Below are positions 45,456-56,992 of a stretch of DNA of 64,000 bases, in pieces (positions within the stretch are counted from its first letter, which is position 1; each line of letters opens with the position of its first letter). This DNA is from Scedosporium boydii (lineage: Eukaryota; Ascomycota; Sordariomycetes; Microascales; Microascaceae): the NCBI GenBank assembly GCA_002221725.1, contig NJFT01000062.1:1-64000 (forward strand). Reading direction: 5' to 3'. A model generated the notes under the pieces. It had not been told where the DNA came from. It searched no databases and saw nothing but the letters and a program-made list of their open reading frames with translations. The translations under genes were made by a program, and so were the position numbers.

Positions 45456-46414
45456 ATGAAAGCCTCAAGTCTCTCCTACCTCTTGGTGCTTCTCCTCTTA
45501 TCCCTAGCATCGCCAACCTTAGCGGCGCTGCTCGACTCAGAGCGGCCCAGGGTCAAGTCCCCAGGCCAGCTCCGGGGAGCCGGCCTCGCCTACATTATTC
45601 TCCATGCCTACTCTGTTTACAAGATGGAGGCCGCCATCTACGGCGCTGACAACGCCAAGGCCGGTTCAGGGTGCGTCAGCGCCAATCTGACCGAAGTTTG
45701 CAACTTTTACGAGTTCGTCCAGAACATTCAAGGTCCCTCGTCCGATTTCAACCCTCCCTATACGCAAATTGACCAGTTCGGGATCGACAGCTTCTTTGCC
45801 GATGGGCAGTGGGTTTCCCAGCAGCTCTTCAACCGCAGCTACGGTTTCCACGCCTACAGCCTATCGAAGATGCATTCGGCCGTGGGCGACCTGACACGGG
45901 ATAACCCAGGCATAATTGTCAGGGACCGAGAATTGTTCAGAGCCCTCACCGATTCGTTCGATGACTGCCGCACGGCGCTCACCCGAGGCGGGGATCCCTA
46001 TTTTTCGGAGGACTCTGACGACATCGCCAACGCTAGGCGATGCCTCGAGAACGCCTATTCGAACCTCGGCGCAAGCGAGACGGCGGGGCTCATCAAGCAT
46101 CTGAGCGAGATGCGCGATCCGGATTACACACTTAGGCATCCCATGTTCTGGTTTACGGCCGACTCGTATACTCTTGATGGATATAGATTCCACAGATCTC
46201 GATGCAAAAAACGGCACAGGTTCACGACATTGCCAGGGGCTCACCCGAGTACCGCGTGATGGCGGACAAGATTACGGCAGATGCCCAGGGCTTCTTCTAT
46301 CCTTCACATCCATGGGTGAAGATGACGCCCAAGCAGATAAATCACGATGCTGTAGTCACCCTGGAGCAGGCACTCCGCAGATCCCGGGGAACAGGACCTG
46401 CCTCTTTCTGTTGA
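45456..46414 (+). CDS. Secreted protein of unknown function with one frameshift
   Basis: Starts with a strong signal peptide (SYLLVLLLLSLASPTLA). The mature part has Cys residues in SGCVSANLTEVCNFYEF, DSFDDCRTAL and ARRCLENAYSN, and aromatic-rich segments (LAYIILHAYSVYKMEAAIYG, NRSYGFHAYSLSKMHSAVG). At a run of six A (46205-46210) the first frame ends within about 15 codons in unlikely sequence. A frame one base away continues smoothly with TAQVHDIARGSPEYRVMADK and HPWVKMTPKQINHDAVVTLE to a stop at 46414. No GT-AG intron fits. So this is either a pseudogene by homopolymer slippage, a sequencing error, or a slippage-expressed gene. I do not recognise the family. It is divergent from the chitinase-like pseudogene, and the two may form an old functional pair. 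Confidence 0.6.
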
Positions 46415-47360
46415 AGAAGGCGCAAGACAAGAAAGTTAGTGAGGGAAGGTGAATGACCCTGGTAATTTGATGGTAGATGGGTCGGCTCCCCCGAAGAAAC
46501 TAGGCACCATTTGGTCTAGGGACGTTAGGAGCGAAGCTCGGCGATTTTCTTAGTTTTATCGACATTGAATTGATTCACTTTTTCCATTCCCGCCACGGAA
46601 AATTGGTTCGTAGATTGACACTCGGTGCAATTATATAACGGAATCAACTCATGTTGACTGGAAATGCGCTCTCCTCTGGCCTCGGCTAGTGATGTTTAAG
46701 CTAGTATCAAGTTTGTTGCCTGGGGTGGCTAGACATGGGCCTCTGGGATTGGGAATGAAGGAGTATTGTCAAGACCCAGAGCGAAATCAAATAGCTAAGC
46801 GGCACACAATAGGACGCTCTTGGCTTCATTTGGAGTGAATGATATGCAGAGGAATCAAATACGTGCCTGATTCTCGCGACGTCACTTGAAGGAAGGTCAT
46901 CTCTTCTCTTCAGCTTGAGATGGCCACGGCACGGCCTTCTTGCACCGCCCCCTGCTCATTAACGATTACCTAGCAGAGCGGCCCAACATCTAAAGCACCC
47001 CTGATCTACCCATGTACCAAGTAGACCTGAGTGTTTAATGTGGTATGGCGTAGTGGGATTCATGAACACGGGGTTCAAGGCCCATGTGACGAGACACTCT
47101 TCTCCTCCTTCACTTTCTGTTAATACGAAAAGACTAGAAAACCATCAAGGGGATTCATATTCTGCTCCAGCTCAAGGGCTAGTCCTAGTAGTCACATTCT
47201 TCATTGCTAAGTGCACATGCACACGTATAATTAACATTGCATTACAGCATTATAATCAATCAACTCCTTCCATACAACCAGATATCATGACAAGTCACCC
47301 ATGTCCCCCAGCCTTTCCTTTCCTCCTCTCCAATTTCAAATCATATTCTCTTCCAGGCAC
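46415..47360. other. Gene-free stretch
   Basis: Nearly 1 kb with only short unsupported frames on both strands. Confidence 0.5.
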
Positions 47361-47747
47361 TTAGGCCATATATCCAACCAAGGCAGCGACAGCAGCGGCC
47401 AATGCCCAAGAGAGGCCGGCAGAGCTGGCGCCTGATACAGGAACAGAAGACGTCGACGCGGGCGGGGCAGAGCTGCCAGGCGCAGACGAGGTCGCGTTTC
47501 CGTGGTTGTGGTGTTCACCGCCATCGTGGCTAGGGGCGGGGGTGGTCTCGGCAGGAGCGGCGCTAGAGACAGTGGCGGAGGGCTCCTCGTGGTGGTGCTC
47601 GTGACCAGTGGTGCTCGTCTCTGCGGGAGCATCGCTGCTGACGGCTACGGAGCTGTCGCCGTGATCATGGCCCTCGTGGCGTCGGGCAGGGCTGGCGGCG
47701 AGAGCGGCGGCCGCGAAGAGGGTGAGACAGACGGTAGGCTTGACCAT
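47361..47747 (-). CDS. Small His-rich GPI-anchor-type cell-surface protein
   Basis: Single exon, 128 residues. An N-terminal signal peptide (MVKPTVCLTLFAAAALAASP) and a C-terminal hydrophobic tail (GLSWALAAAVAALVGYMA) preceded by small residues (GASSAG) indicate GPI anchoring at the plasma membrane or wall. In between are three His-rich patches (HEGHDHGD, GHEHHHEE, GGEHHNHGN) separated by Ser/Thr/Ala/Pro-rich, probably O-glycosylated spacers that look like imperfect repeats (SSDAPAETST, SSAAPAETTP). His clusters suggest binding of Zn, Cu or Ni ions at the surface (inference). The chosen ATG gives the signal peptide; an upstream in-frame ATG at 47930 would bury it. Confidence 0.75.
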   Translation of the reverse strand: MVKPTVCLTLFAAAALAASPARRHEGHDHGDSSVAVSSDAPAETSTTGHEHHHEEPSATVSSAAPAETTPAPSHDGGEHHNHGNATSSAPGSSAPPASTSSVPVSGASSAGLSWALAAAVAALVGYMA

Positions 47748-50456
47748 TCTGCACGATTGTGTTTTGGCTTGATTCTTCAAAAACGAGTGTGATTGCTTCA
47801 ACTGTAGTGCGAGACGAGAGCAAACAAGAGACCTGGAATAGAGCTTGGGCAAGAGAAAAGGTATCGGAATGTCGAGAGCAGAAGAGCAGTTAAATACCCA
47901 AGTCGGTGGCCCCCAACTGTCTTCCTCCAATTTTCTAAAATCGCAAAATCACGGGTCCATCGCATCATTGTCCACTAGCATTATCCCACCACCGCCGACG
48001 CATTAAAGCGTCAAGGATCTCTCTTCTGGGAAGGAAGCGTCCGTGGTGGGCGGAAGCGCTTCCGAATGTGGGAGACGGATGCGGCTAAAGCTGAGGAAAT
48101 ACGCTCAATCTTGCTCAAAGTGGCCCCCGATGCCAAGACGCGATGGCGTCTTAACGTTTGATAATCCCAACATCAACACTACAACTAAACTAGTGCAGTT
48201 CCAAAGCTTGTCTCCTGAACCTGTGGGAAAGCGATTGTTTAAGCCAATGAGAATCTCGTTATTTGCAAGAACCTGGTGGAAACAATGATCAGGATTCAAG
48301 AACGGTTGGATTGGAGCCTCTTTAACCCCACGGCGACGGATTTGGGCACCGGAGACGGAAATTAGGGTCTCCTGATGGCTACTAAAAGTGGGCATGGCGT
48401 GACGGCTGGGTTCCTGGCCGACCGGAACCAAAAGTTGTGAATCTAATCTAATCTTAGCCTTCCATTGCTGGAAATGGGCCTTGTACCTGGGACCTGCATA
48501 CCCACTGTCCAAGTTCTTTCCGCCCTGCAGAGCTGCTCTATTAGGCATGGCCGGCTAGTTTACCATTTATCCCCAAGAGCAAATTCCATCTCCCAATCCA
48601 TCCTAGTTCTAAACGACTTTCCTTTCAAGCACCTCTTTTCATTAGCTTTGATTCTCAGTATCGTATTGGGGGTAACGTTCGACCCTGCACTTCAAGCCAC
48701 TTCCACACTCCCCAGGAGTATATCTTAAGGGATTGGGAAGTTGGCGGCGAACTGGATAGCTGCTGCTCGAACTCAGTACAGACCTTCGATTCGACTCATC
48801 GTTGGGCAGTGGGCTGTCGTGACAGCATCTATTAAAGACTCAAAGAAGGTAGCTATGCAACCTGCATCTTGAACCCAGGCGCGATGATAGAGAGCAATCG
48901 CAAAGCTAAATACGCCGTCACCCTGTCTGAAGACTTGGCCACAAGTTAAATTAAGCGTATTATGACAAAAGTGTAAATAAAAACAGGATCGTGACTGGTG
49001 GAGTGATCTGCCACCTCTGCATCTGTACCCCATGCTCGTCTCACGCAGATCTTGTCCATAGCGTATACGCTATGCTCCTTCATGAGCCGTGGTTTCATGC
49101 AAGAGGACTCCAAAATTCCTACAACTCTCTTCTTCCTTTGCTTTTGTTTCCCTCATAGAGCAGACGAGCAGAACATGTTCTAGAACAGGCGCACAATTCA
49201 CACCCGGTCCCGTCTTTCACAGCCTCTGCATGCGAGCACGGCATAAACTGGACGGAGACGAAGTGCCACATCACATAGCCATCTCTTTTTACTTTGCGGC
49301 GAGTCGATCTCGGGCCGATCTCCTAGGCGACTCTCAAATTACAGCGTACAAGAAAACAAACGTTACACACTCACCAAAGCCAAACGTTGGGGTGTACTTT
49401 CTCATCGACGGCGTTTGTGGATGCAAGCTCATTTATATCTATCTAGAGGTGATTAATAGACAAAATAAGGTATTATCTTTTTTGGCCTGAAAAACAACTT
49501 GCAAAACGTGGTCTCTCCGCAGAGATCATAGTACGGATACATGCGATGTGGAGATGAGAGGAGCCGGAGACCACGATTCACACCTGGGTGCCCCCTAATG
49601 CGCGCATGTGCCTGTCTAGTGTAACACCCAGATTTCAGGCAAGGGCATGCTCACTTTGCCGTAGTGTATGGGCATGGATGGATCATTGGGGGCTACAACA
49701 ACCTGTGCAATGTGGTGTTGGGTGGAGGCATTCCCTTTCGTCCCATACGACATACAGGCACTCGGCGCTTGTCCTGGTCCAAGCAGTAGCGGCCCTTCGA
49801 TTGGCAGTCGGGCTGGGGCAAGCTCTCTTTCGGAGGCTGTTGGGCACCGAAAATGATTGCAACAAGATGCGGGGTTTGTAGGCAACGCGCTCTCAATGTG
49901 GCTGGGCAATCGTCTTATTAACTCCGTCCGGATCCGGCTACAAACATGCAAGCCGTGGCAGTGCCCCAATCTACCTGCATCACTGGTTTCGGTTGTGCTA
50001 CACGACATGCGACCCATCTGCTGGCCCCGACGAATTAGCAACCGAGACGCAGATTTTCAGGCAATCATGAGACCTCGACCCCCCCTCTTTCTCTGGCGAC
50101 GCAGGACGCAGTGAGCGTTCGCCTTAAAATTTTGCCATGCCGCAAAGGGGATCTTCAGTGGGTAACAACGGTTCGCGCCCTCTCATATCTCGAGAATTTC
50201 CTTAGAAGGAGGGGTTCCTCCGGTCCGCCGAGGATCGGCATGCGAGCCTCCATGCTGTGTTGCCTGACATTGGAAGGCCCAGGGCCTAGTCATATGGCTG
50301 CCTAGGATACTGTCGCGTTGGATATGTTTGTGATGAATAAATAATGAGGAGGCTCATCCTGGCAATTCAATTACACTGTCCCTTCAACTCCCAAATAGCA
50401 CACCCCAAACATAAATTGATAAGGTGAAACTGTCTTGGGAAGTGATAGCAAGGACA
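47748..50456. other. Long gene-free stretch
   Basis: About 2.7 kb between the His-rich protein and the AAA ATPase. Many short frames exist on both strands, but none has protein-like composition over a useful length or a recognisable motif. An undetected non-coding RNA or a fast-evolving gene with several introns cannot be excluded. Confidence 0.45.
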
Positions 50457-53119
50457 ATGACACTGCCTTCTGAAGACCTTCCTCGGGAGGCGAGCATCTA
50501 CGACTCCACCGAAGATGTCGGCGAGATGGCCGCCGAGCCCGAAGCCTCTAAGGTCAAATTCTCTCAGGTCAAGGAAAACCAAAGGCCGCCCGATTCCAAG
50601 ATTATGACCTTTTACAACCACTCGACGGACCCCTCACCACGAATGGCACGTTGGTCCGAGTTCCAAGATCCTGTCCACGAGGAACGCCGTCTCCGCGACC
50701 TCGCCCATGGCTTCGCCGTCGTCCATCGCATGATAAAAGTCGGCGAAGGTGACGAAGTCGGGTGGGCGACCTCTTCCATCGAGGCGAAGAGCCCCAGACT
50801 CCGTGCCGTGCTCAACAGCGTCTTCCGGAACTACCCGTCATGGTATGCGGACGCAACGCCCTACGCCGTGCCACCCCCCTTCAAGTCGTATGTGCACAGG
50901 TGGTCCGCCCTCCTAGAGGAGGTGGAGCGGGCGAGGACGGACGAACTTCTGGCCGATGAACTACGGCTGCTCAAGGATACACTCGAACCACGAATCGCCA
51001 ATCGGCTCTCAGCGCTCAAGAGAGCTAAGGAGACGGGCACCATCTCTTTCGACGACCTGTGGCTTATCCTCGCGCCCGGGTGCATGATGGTGAGCAACGA
51101 CTGCACCCAGGCATTCAGGCTGGTCGACGTGGAATTTACCCCACGCGCGGGGCCGCACCCAGCCTACTACACTGTCGAGCTCGCCCACGTCGACTGGAAC
51201 GGGGCTGTCTCGGGCGTGGCCTGCCTCAGCCCGCACATTTATGAGTTTGGCCAGCCGCGGTCGGTCGACAAGTTACCCTTCTACCCGCTCGACTTCTCGC
51301 CTAGAGCTCGTCTGATAGAGGAGAAGCTGCTAGCCCGAGGGAGGAAATTTGAGGCCCTTCGTGGATTCCATGTCAAGGCTTACGCTGGGACAAAATACGT
51401 GCAAGATGGCCGCGGACGCCTTGCGAAGAAGCCGGTACGTGTGTTTCTTTGACGCCTTTTAGCAACCCCTAGTTATCAGCGAGGAAACATCGTGACAACT
51501 AATCTCCTCCTGCAGATGTCCGGACGCATCATCATCGACGCGTACGCCTACTGGAAGGTGCAAAAGCAGGTCGCACCTCAGCTGGGGTCCATTTCCCAGT
51601 TGGGGGCTCTCCGTAGGAAGAAATCTCCGCCGCATTCTCGTCGCCAAGTCTCAATCAGCATGCCTCCCCCACCTCCACCGCGCCAGTTTCGCAAGGCAGG
51701 CAAGGCAGTCAAGGCAGTCAAGAAAGTCAAGACAGTCAGCCCGGCCTCTTCCGTGAGCATCGTTGATGGTCGCCCCCGCGACTCGGACGTTGATAAGCCC
51801 TCCACCGACAGTTCATTTTCTACCAGTGGCAGCTCCGATAGCGACGAAGGCAGAAGAGCCAAGGCTACTCGCCGCCGATCGAAAGGGCCTGTGGACTCGA
51901 TAAGATCTCCCATAGTCCGCCATGGCGATCTTTCTGAGCCGGGCTTCGGGCGGAATGAAACCCTCACGCCTCTGACTGACCTTGAGTGTATAATCGCGTC
52001 TCCGAGAGTCCGGGGGTTCGATTTAGCTGGCAAGGAGTGGTGTGAGTTATTTCGCCACCCGCAGCCCACCAAGCGCGTTGCGTTGTTCCTTCTCTAACTC
52101 GAAGTTTGACCAGGCGAGTTTGACATCGATGGAATTCAAGAGACCGTATGGGATGCGTCTCCTTACGATAACTTGGTTCTCCCCGAGGGAGAGAAGGACC
52201 TTATCTTTGCGTTTGCCGACCGGCCGCGCCTCAGCAAGCAAGGATTCGACGACTTCGTCTCTCACAAAGGTTTGCCTTTTGTGATTATTTGAGATTTATT
52301 TCACGAGTTGTCGAGGCTAACAGAAACCGCTACGCGCAGGCGAGGGAATCATCATACTTCTCTGTGGCCCACCAGGTGTTGGGAAAACCCTCACGGCCGA
52401 GGCTGGTAAAGCGAACCCCCTTTCGAAGCTTGATAGCCTAAGGACAATTGTGCTAATCGATCCATACTCTTAGTCGCCGAAAGGTCACGCGTCCCCCTCT
52501 ATATCCTCAGCGCCAGCGACTTGGGCACCGAAGCCGGAAGCGTCGAGAGCGCCCTGATGAGCGCCCTCGAATGTTGTCAACTCTGGGATGCTGTGCTCCT
52601 CATCGACGAGGCGGATGTTTTCCTTGAGTCCAGAACTTCATACAACCTCCAAAGAAATGAACTAGTCTCGAGTCAGTCTTGGAGGATTCTAAGCCCTACA
52701 CAATGTTGCAAGGAACTGACCTGATTGTTTCTTTCTGTGCTTTTTCAGTCTTCCTTCGTCGCCTGGAATATTACAGGGGCCTAATGTTCCTCACCACCAA
52801 CCGCATCACGGCGATCGACAAAGCCTTCAAGTCCCGAATCGATCTCATCCTCCCCTACTCCGACCTCGATAAGCCCGCCCGCCGCAAGATCTGGGTCAAC
52901 TTCATCCAAAAGCTCGGCCCCGGCGTCGCCTCCATCGATGACGCTGATTTCGACAAGCTTGCCGAGTCGGCCCTCAATGGCCGGGAGATTAAGAACTCGA
53001 TCAAAACGGCACTGGTGCTGGCGAACAATGATAAGCCTCTGAGACTGAGACATTTAGAGGTTGTGCTGAGGATACGGGAGAGGGTTGAGCGCATGGAAGA
53101 AGGCAGCTTCGTGGGCTGA
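50457..53119 (+). CDS. AAA-type ATPase with N-terminal DUF7025-like region
   Basis: Six exons: 50457-51434, 51516-52041, 52114-52269, 52340-52405, 52474-52671 and 52749-53119, with introns of 68-81 bp, giving 764 residues. The N-terminal 325 residues contain DDLWLILAPG, DVEFTPRAGPHPAYYTV and PLDFSPRARLIEEKLLARGR, the pattern of the fungal AAA family whose N-terminal part is called DUF7025. A basic, Ser/Pro-rich linker (about 330-480) includes six consecutive prolines and a KAGKAVKAVKKVKTV stretch. The ATPase domain has Walker A GPPGVGKTLTAEAVAE (about 562-570), Walker B VLLIDEADVF (about 615-624) with the catalytic Glu, FLTTNR as sensor 1, and FKSRIDLILPY with an Arg-finger-like position. The family has no firm biological role. 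The ATP-binding residues are all present, so the protein is probably active. Confidence 0.93.
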
Positions 53120-53708
53120 GGGAGGCTGAGATGACTTAGTACTCCATTGCCTGGAACATTTCGCGAGTATCGTTCGCGTGGACAACAACGTGGAGAAAGT
53201 AGCTAGAAGCAGGTAGTGCCTTATTCGAAATGTGAGAAATATTTTAGTGCAGTGCTGGGTTCATCACCGGACGGTGGTGTTTCAGGCTCTAGACGCAGGG
53301 CTAGAGCATGTCAGCGGGAGACTCTCTTGGTGACCGTAATCTTGTCCGGTAAGAAACGAAGTCGAGTGGCGCGGGGATGTTTATCACAACTATGGAGATG
53401 CCTAAGCCTGCCATAAGACGCGATCGCCGGCAATATATCCCACCAGCGAAGATAATCGTGTATTATACATCCAGGGTCCCCTCAAGAAGGTAACAAAGGA
53501 TGCCTCGGCAGCAACACTAGAAGGAGGCTCTCGTCCAAGCTCCACTTTTGTCGCCAATACATGAATGGAGAGTCGGGAGAGGCCAGTTGATGTTTCACAA
53601 GTGGTTTCAATACAAGCTTCTTGCTCGTTCATTCATGGCAACCTCAGGTAACTGCGTAGTGCATAGGGGAAGCTGTGTATACTCCAATAGCGTAGAGGGA
53701 AGTTCAAT
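53120..53708. other. Intergenic region
   Basis: 3' flank of the AAA gene and 5' flank of tRNA-Val. No gene seen. Confidence 0.5.
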
Positions 53709-53795
53709 GATCGTGTGGCCCAGTGGTTAAGGCACGTGCCTCACAACGGGAACGGAGGTCGCACGGGATCGCAGGTTCAATCCCTGCCACGATCA
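53709..53795 (+). tRNA. tRNA-Val(CAC) with 14-nt intron
   Basis: Complete cloverleaf. The acceptor stem GATCGTG pairs with CACGATC, the D arm is GCCCAGTGGTTAAGGC, and the T arm is GCAGG TTCAATC CCTGC. The anticodon stem CGTGC (53735-53739) pairs perfectly with GCACG (53761-53765) only if an insertion is accepted. The loop then reads CT-CAC-A with the anticodon at 53742-53744 and a 14-nt intron at 53746-53759, in the canonical position one base 3' of the anticodon. A T-rich run (ttttctcttctttttttc) follows and can terminate Pol III. Reading the loop as CTC (Glu) would violate the conserved U33. Confidence 0.85.
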
Positions 53796-55683
53796 GATTT
53801 TCTCTTCTTTTTTTCATATTCTTCTCCTCTTTTCTATTTACTTTTTGTTTTATATTTTGGCTCTATTCAATGATCGTTAGTAAAATTGCTGGTGCGGGTT
53901 CACGAAGACTGTTTGTTGGCGCTCCTCCTTTATGCGACCAGCCCAAAGGCTATCGAGGGGGACCAGCTCTCTGACAAATTTGCTCCGATAGATACCGCCG
54001 TTGCCAAGCACCAGGCAAGTCAGTGATAGACTCACGCCAGCCTTCTTTCTAGGGAGCCCAGCCGTATGAAGGAAGAGCTGGGGAACGAGACATGGAGTCG
54101 ATTTCATCTTTCAGTCTAGGCTCTCCCAATCCATCGGTATTATTTTTATCCCAAATGAGACCATCGTGCATCGATAGTGCGGTGCGGCATTGCTGGTTAT
54201 AAATGGCGTAGGAGCAGGCTGATGCAACCGCATAGCTCAACCCCGAGCGAGTTTGCGCACGTTTGGTGACCACGAGGAGCTACCAATCGCGACCCCGGAG
54301 GATGCTTCAGGGTGCGTTCTACGATGTAACAGCCAACTCACAGCCCTGTGGGTATCCATCAGGAGGTAGTGCTGTGCAAGCAGCGAGCCGAAGGCCTTAT
54401 TTCCAGTCAGAATACTTCGCAGAGGGCAGAAGGTGACGTTGGGCAGTCTCGGAGAAGCTGTTCAAGGCGCACGGTGTAGCAGTGGTCCCAGAGCGATGCG
54501 ACCAGGGGATCCCAGAGGGCGTGAAAGTTGAAGGCGTCCTGGTTCATGCCGTGGCTGTGACTGGGGCCGCCGTGATCCAGCAGTGTCCGCATTAACAATC
54601 AATGTTGCGGAGGTGGGAGGTGCAACGTTGGCAATGGTGACATGGTCATGATCGTGAGTTTGCTGTCGGCGTGCGACAGGCCTGCGAAGTAGGGTGAGAT
54701 ATGAAGAAGTAGAGCCCTGCCGTGATGAGAAATTGCAGAGAAAGAGACGAGGCGCCCTCTTCACACGTATGTTGACTTCTAGATGGCGTGCGGCTGATAA
54801 TGCTGCAAGTTTATTTTTGCTCCTGTAGATCAAAACAATAATAACATCTGCGGAGGAGTAAGTGTCTTGGCATAAGAAGCCGCGCATACTTCGTACTTGT
54901 CGGGGAGGATAGTGACAAAATAAAGCCCTTTGCTACACAAGAAACAACAATGACGCTATGCCCCGATTTGGGAATAAAGTAACGAAGTCAAGGAAGGGGG
55001 ACCGGAGGTATTACGGGGACGGGGTGGATGTTGCAGGTAGGTGAGAAGCAAGCATAGTGCAGAGCAAGGCGAAATTAAAGAGCTCAAACGTGCTCAACTG
55101 GCAAGCAATTGCCCACTCAGGGTGGGCTCAGAGGCAGCACCGCGATAGGACAGGCAGGGTGCCAGCATGCTGGATCCATCCCAATGCAATGGATGTCGTC
55201 TGTCAATCCACGCACACCCCTGAAGGGGACGGACTTTAGGATCGGTCAGGCGACTGCGAGTCGAGTAGTATTTTGTAGCTCGTATTTCCCTAAGCCAAGA
55301 CCATGCACATGAGAAGACGCTGAAATGGATGCCGCCTTTTCTTGTTTCCTTCCAGGTTCAGCAAGTCATCACAGTTCTATATGTTCAGTGATTTTGTCGA
55401 CTGTTCTCTAGTTTTTCCCTTTTTCATTCGATTCAGTCATAATAAAGGGAATAAAATAATGAACGAAACTCGAAAATTTGCTAAATAATATTACGAAGTA
55501 ATCGGCGTAATTGTAGTCCGATATTAAGCGTATTTATGCTGCACCAGGCACCAGTCTACCCGGATCAGCCACCGATCACTCCTTAATCTCCAAAACTTCG
55601 AGACAGCTCATCATTTCTGCCTCTTTATCATATCAACAAAGGAAGAAGAAGAAGAGGAATCAGAGGAAGAAGACAAAGACGAA
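53796..55683. other. Gene-poor stretch
   Basis: On the minus strand 54407-54598 there is a short frame with protein-like composition (SHSHGMNQDAFNFHALWDPL, then SLWDHCYTVRLEQLLRDC). It could be the last exon of a small gene or a relic, but has no recognisable family. TACTTCGTA copies lie at 54887-54895 and 55492-55500. Poly-pyrimidine DNA follows the tRNA. Confidence 0.4.
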
Positions 55684-56628
55684 ATGTCGATCTTTCCGCT
55701 TTTCTCCGATCTGCCGCTTGAGCTTCAAGATAAGATCTGGGACTTCTTCGTCCCACCGCGAGAACCAATGGTTCACGTAGCACGACTCCATGTCCTGTGG
55801 AAGCCTATATGGCCGCATGGACACGGCTGTGTACTCTATTTGCATCAGGTGCTACCTCAAAATTACTTCGAGGAGCCCCCGGACTGGACGGACCCCGATA
55901 CGTCCATCGCCGCACTCCTCATCACTTGCCGCTCGGCGCGTGCGGCCGGAGAGCGTATCCTGAGGGAGAGGCGATTCGAACACGAGGCCGTCCTGAACCC
56001 GCCTCTTCGCAGAACCGGATATGCGCCCCCACCTGCGGCTGCCACTGCCAGGACCAATGGCTTTTTTCCTCATCGCTTCGACTCCGGTCGGGATCTCATT
56101 CTCCTCCGTCCCCACTGGGAAGATTTCATACAAAGGGCTCCCAGTCGGAATCAGCAACCCGTGAGCTACCTCGCCATTCCGCCCCTGGACCGCTCTTCTG
56201 ATACGTTCTCGGCGGAAGAGGCCCACAGCTTGGACGATATTTACAGGCCAATAGTCCTGTACTTCGTTTGTAGTCCAGAGCAACTTGTCATGGCCGCGAA
56301 AGTGCCGTGGCCTCGGTCCGATGGGGCCTTGAGCCTCTCAACTCTCAGTGATGGGTACGTTACGGTTCATCTGAAAGACTTCATTGACGAATACTACAAC
56401 GATACACCGACGCCAGGCCCGTTCATCTATAAAGGAACTCGCGAATACTACGAAATCCCCGTTGCCGAGATCCCGCGACTTGGGGGCTTATCGCAACATG
56501 TTGCCATCCTGCAATACATACGATCCCGCAGAATAGCGGCCCTGGAAGCTCCGAATTGTCCGGGGCGGAAGCTCTTACAATACCGACTCATGACCTGGAG
56601 AGATATACCTCCGTCGACTGGCACCTAG
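55684..56628 (+). CDS. 2EXR/F-box-like domain protein
   Basis: Single exon, 314 residues. The N terminus MSIFPLFSDLPLELQDKIWDF is the 2EXR motif, an F-box-like helix pair common in large fungal families. It is followed by DTSIAALLITCRSARAAGERIL, the usual second block, and by blocks such as FDSGRDLILLRPHW and VLYFVCSPEQLVMAAKVPW. The C terminus has a conserved-looking RLMTWRDIPP. No signal peptide or membrane segment is seen. Function is unknown. By analogy with F-box-like proteins it may be a substrate adaptor, but no partner can be inferred. Confidence 0.85.
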   Translation: MSIFPLFSDLPLELQDKIWDFFVPPREPMVHVARLHVLWKPIWPHGHGCVLYLHQVLPQNYFEEPPDWTDPDTSIAALLITCRSARAAGERILRERRFEHEAVLNPPLRRTGYAPPPAAATARTNGFFPHRFDSGRDLILLRPHWEDFIQRAPSRNQQPVSYLAIPPLDRSSDTFSAEEAHSLDDIYRPIVLYFVCSPEQLVMAAKVPWPRSDGALSLSTLSDGYVTVHLKDFIDEYYNDTPTPGPFIYKGTREYYEIPVAEIPRLGGLSQHVAILQYIRSRRIAALEAPNCPGRKLLQYRLMTWRDIPPSTGT

Positions 56629-56992
56629 CCTTTAGACCATCGCACGCGCCTCTCTCTTGTTGCACCGGTCAAATTCTAGCAGGTTCTAGCGCTCCTTAGT
56701 CCTGTACATCCGTCTCAAGCCTGTAATATTTCGAGGAGAATATAGGATAGTTACTAAATGTTTAAGAATGAATTAGAATATAATTACTTACTATATTTAC
56801 ATCAGAAGTAAAAGTTGTTTTCCCTGTTAAAGCTTTGAAATTTGCGTAACACCTGAAGCCATCTCGAGTAGATGCCGAGGAGGGTGCGCGAGGGAAAGAG
56901 ACTCAGAAAAAAACTCGATTAAAAATTGAATCCCACATACACGTCCAGTATGCCCTGCTCTGAAAGTAAGAAACAAGGGCCGCCCAGCCTGT
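56629..56992. other. Convergent intergenic region
   Basis: AT-rich 3' flanks of the 2EXR gene and the copper transporter. No gene seen. Confidence 0.5.
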
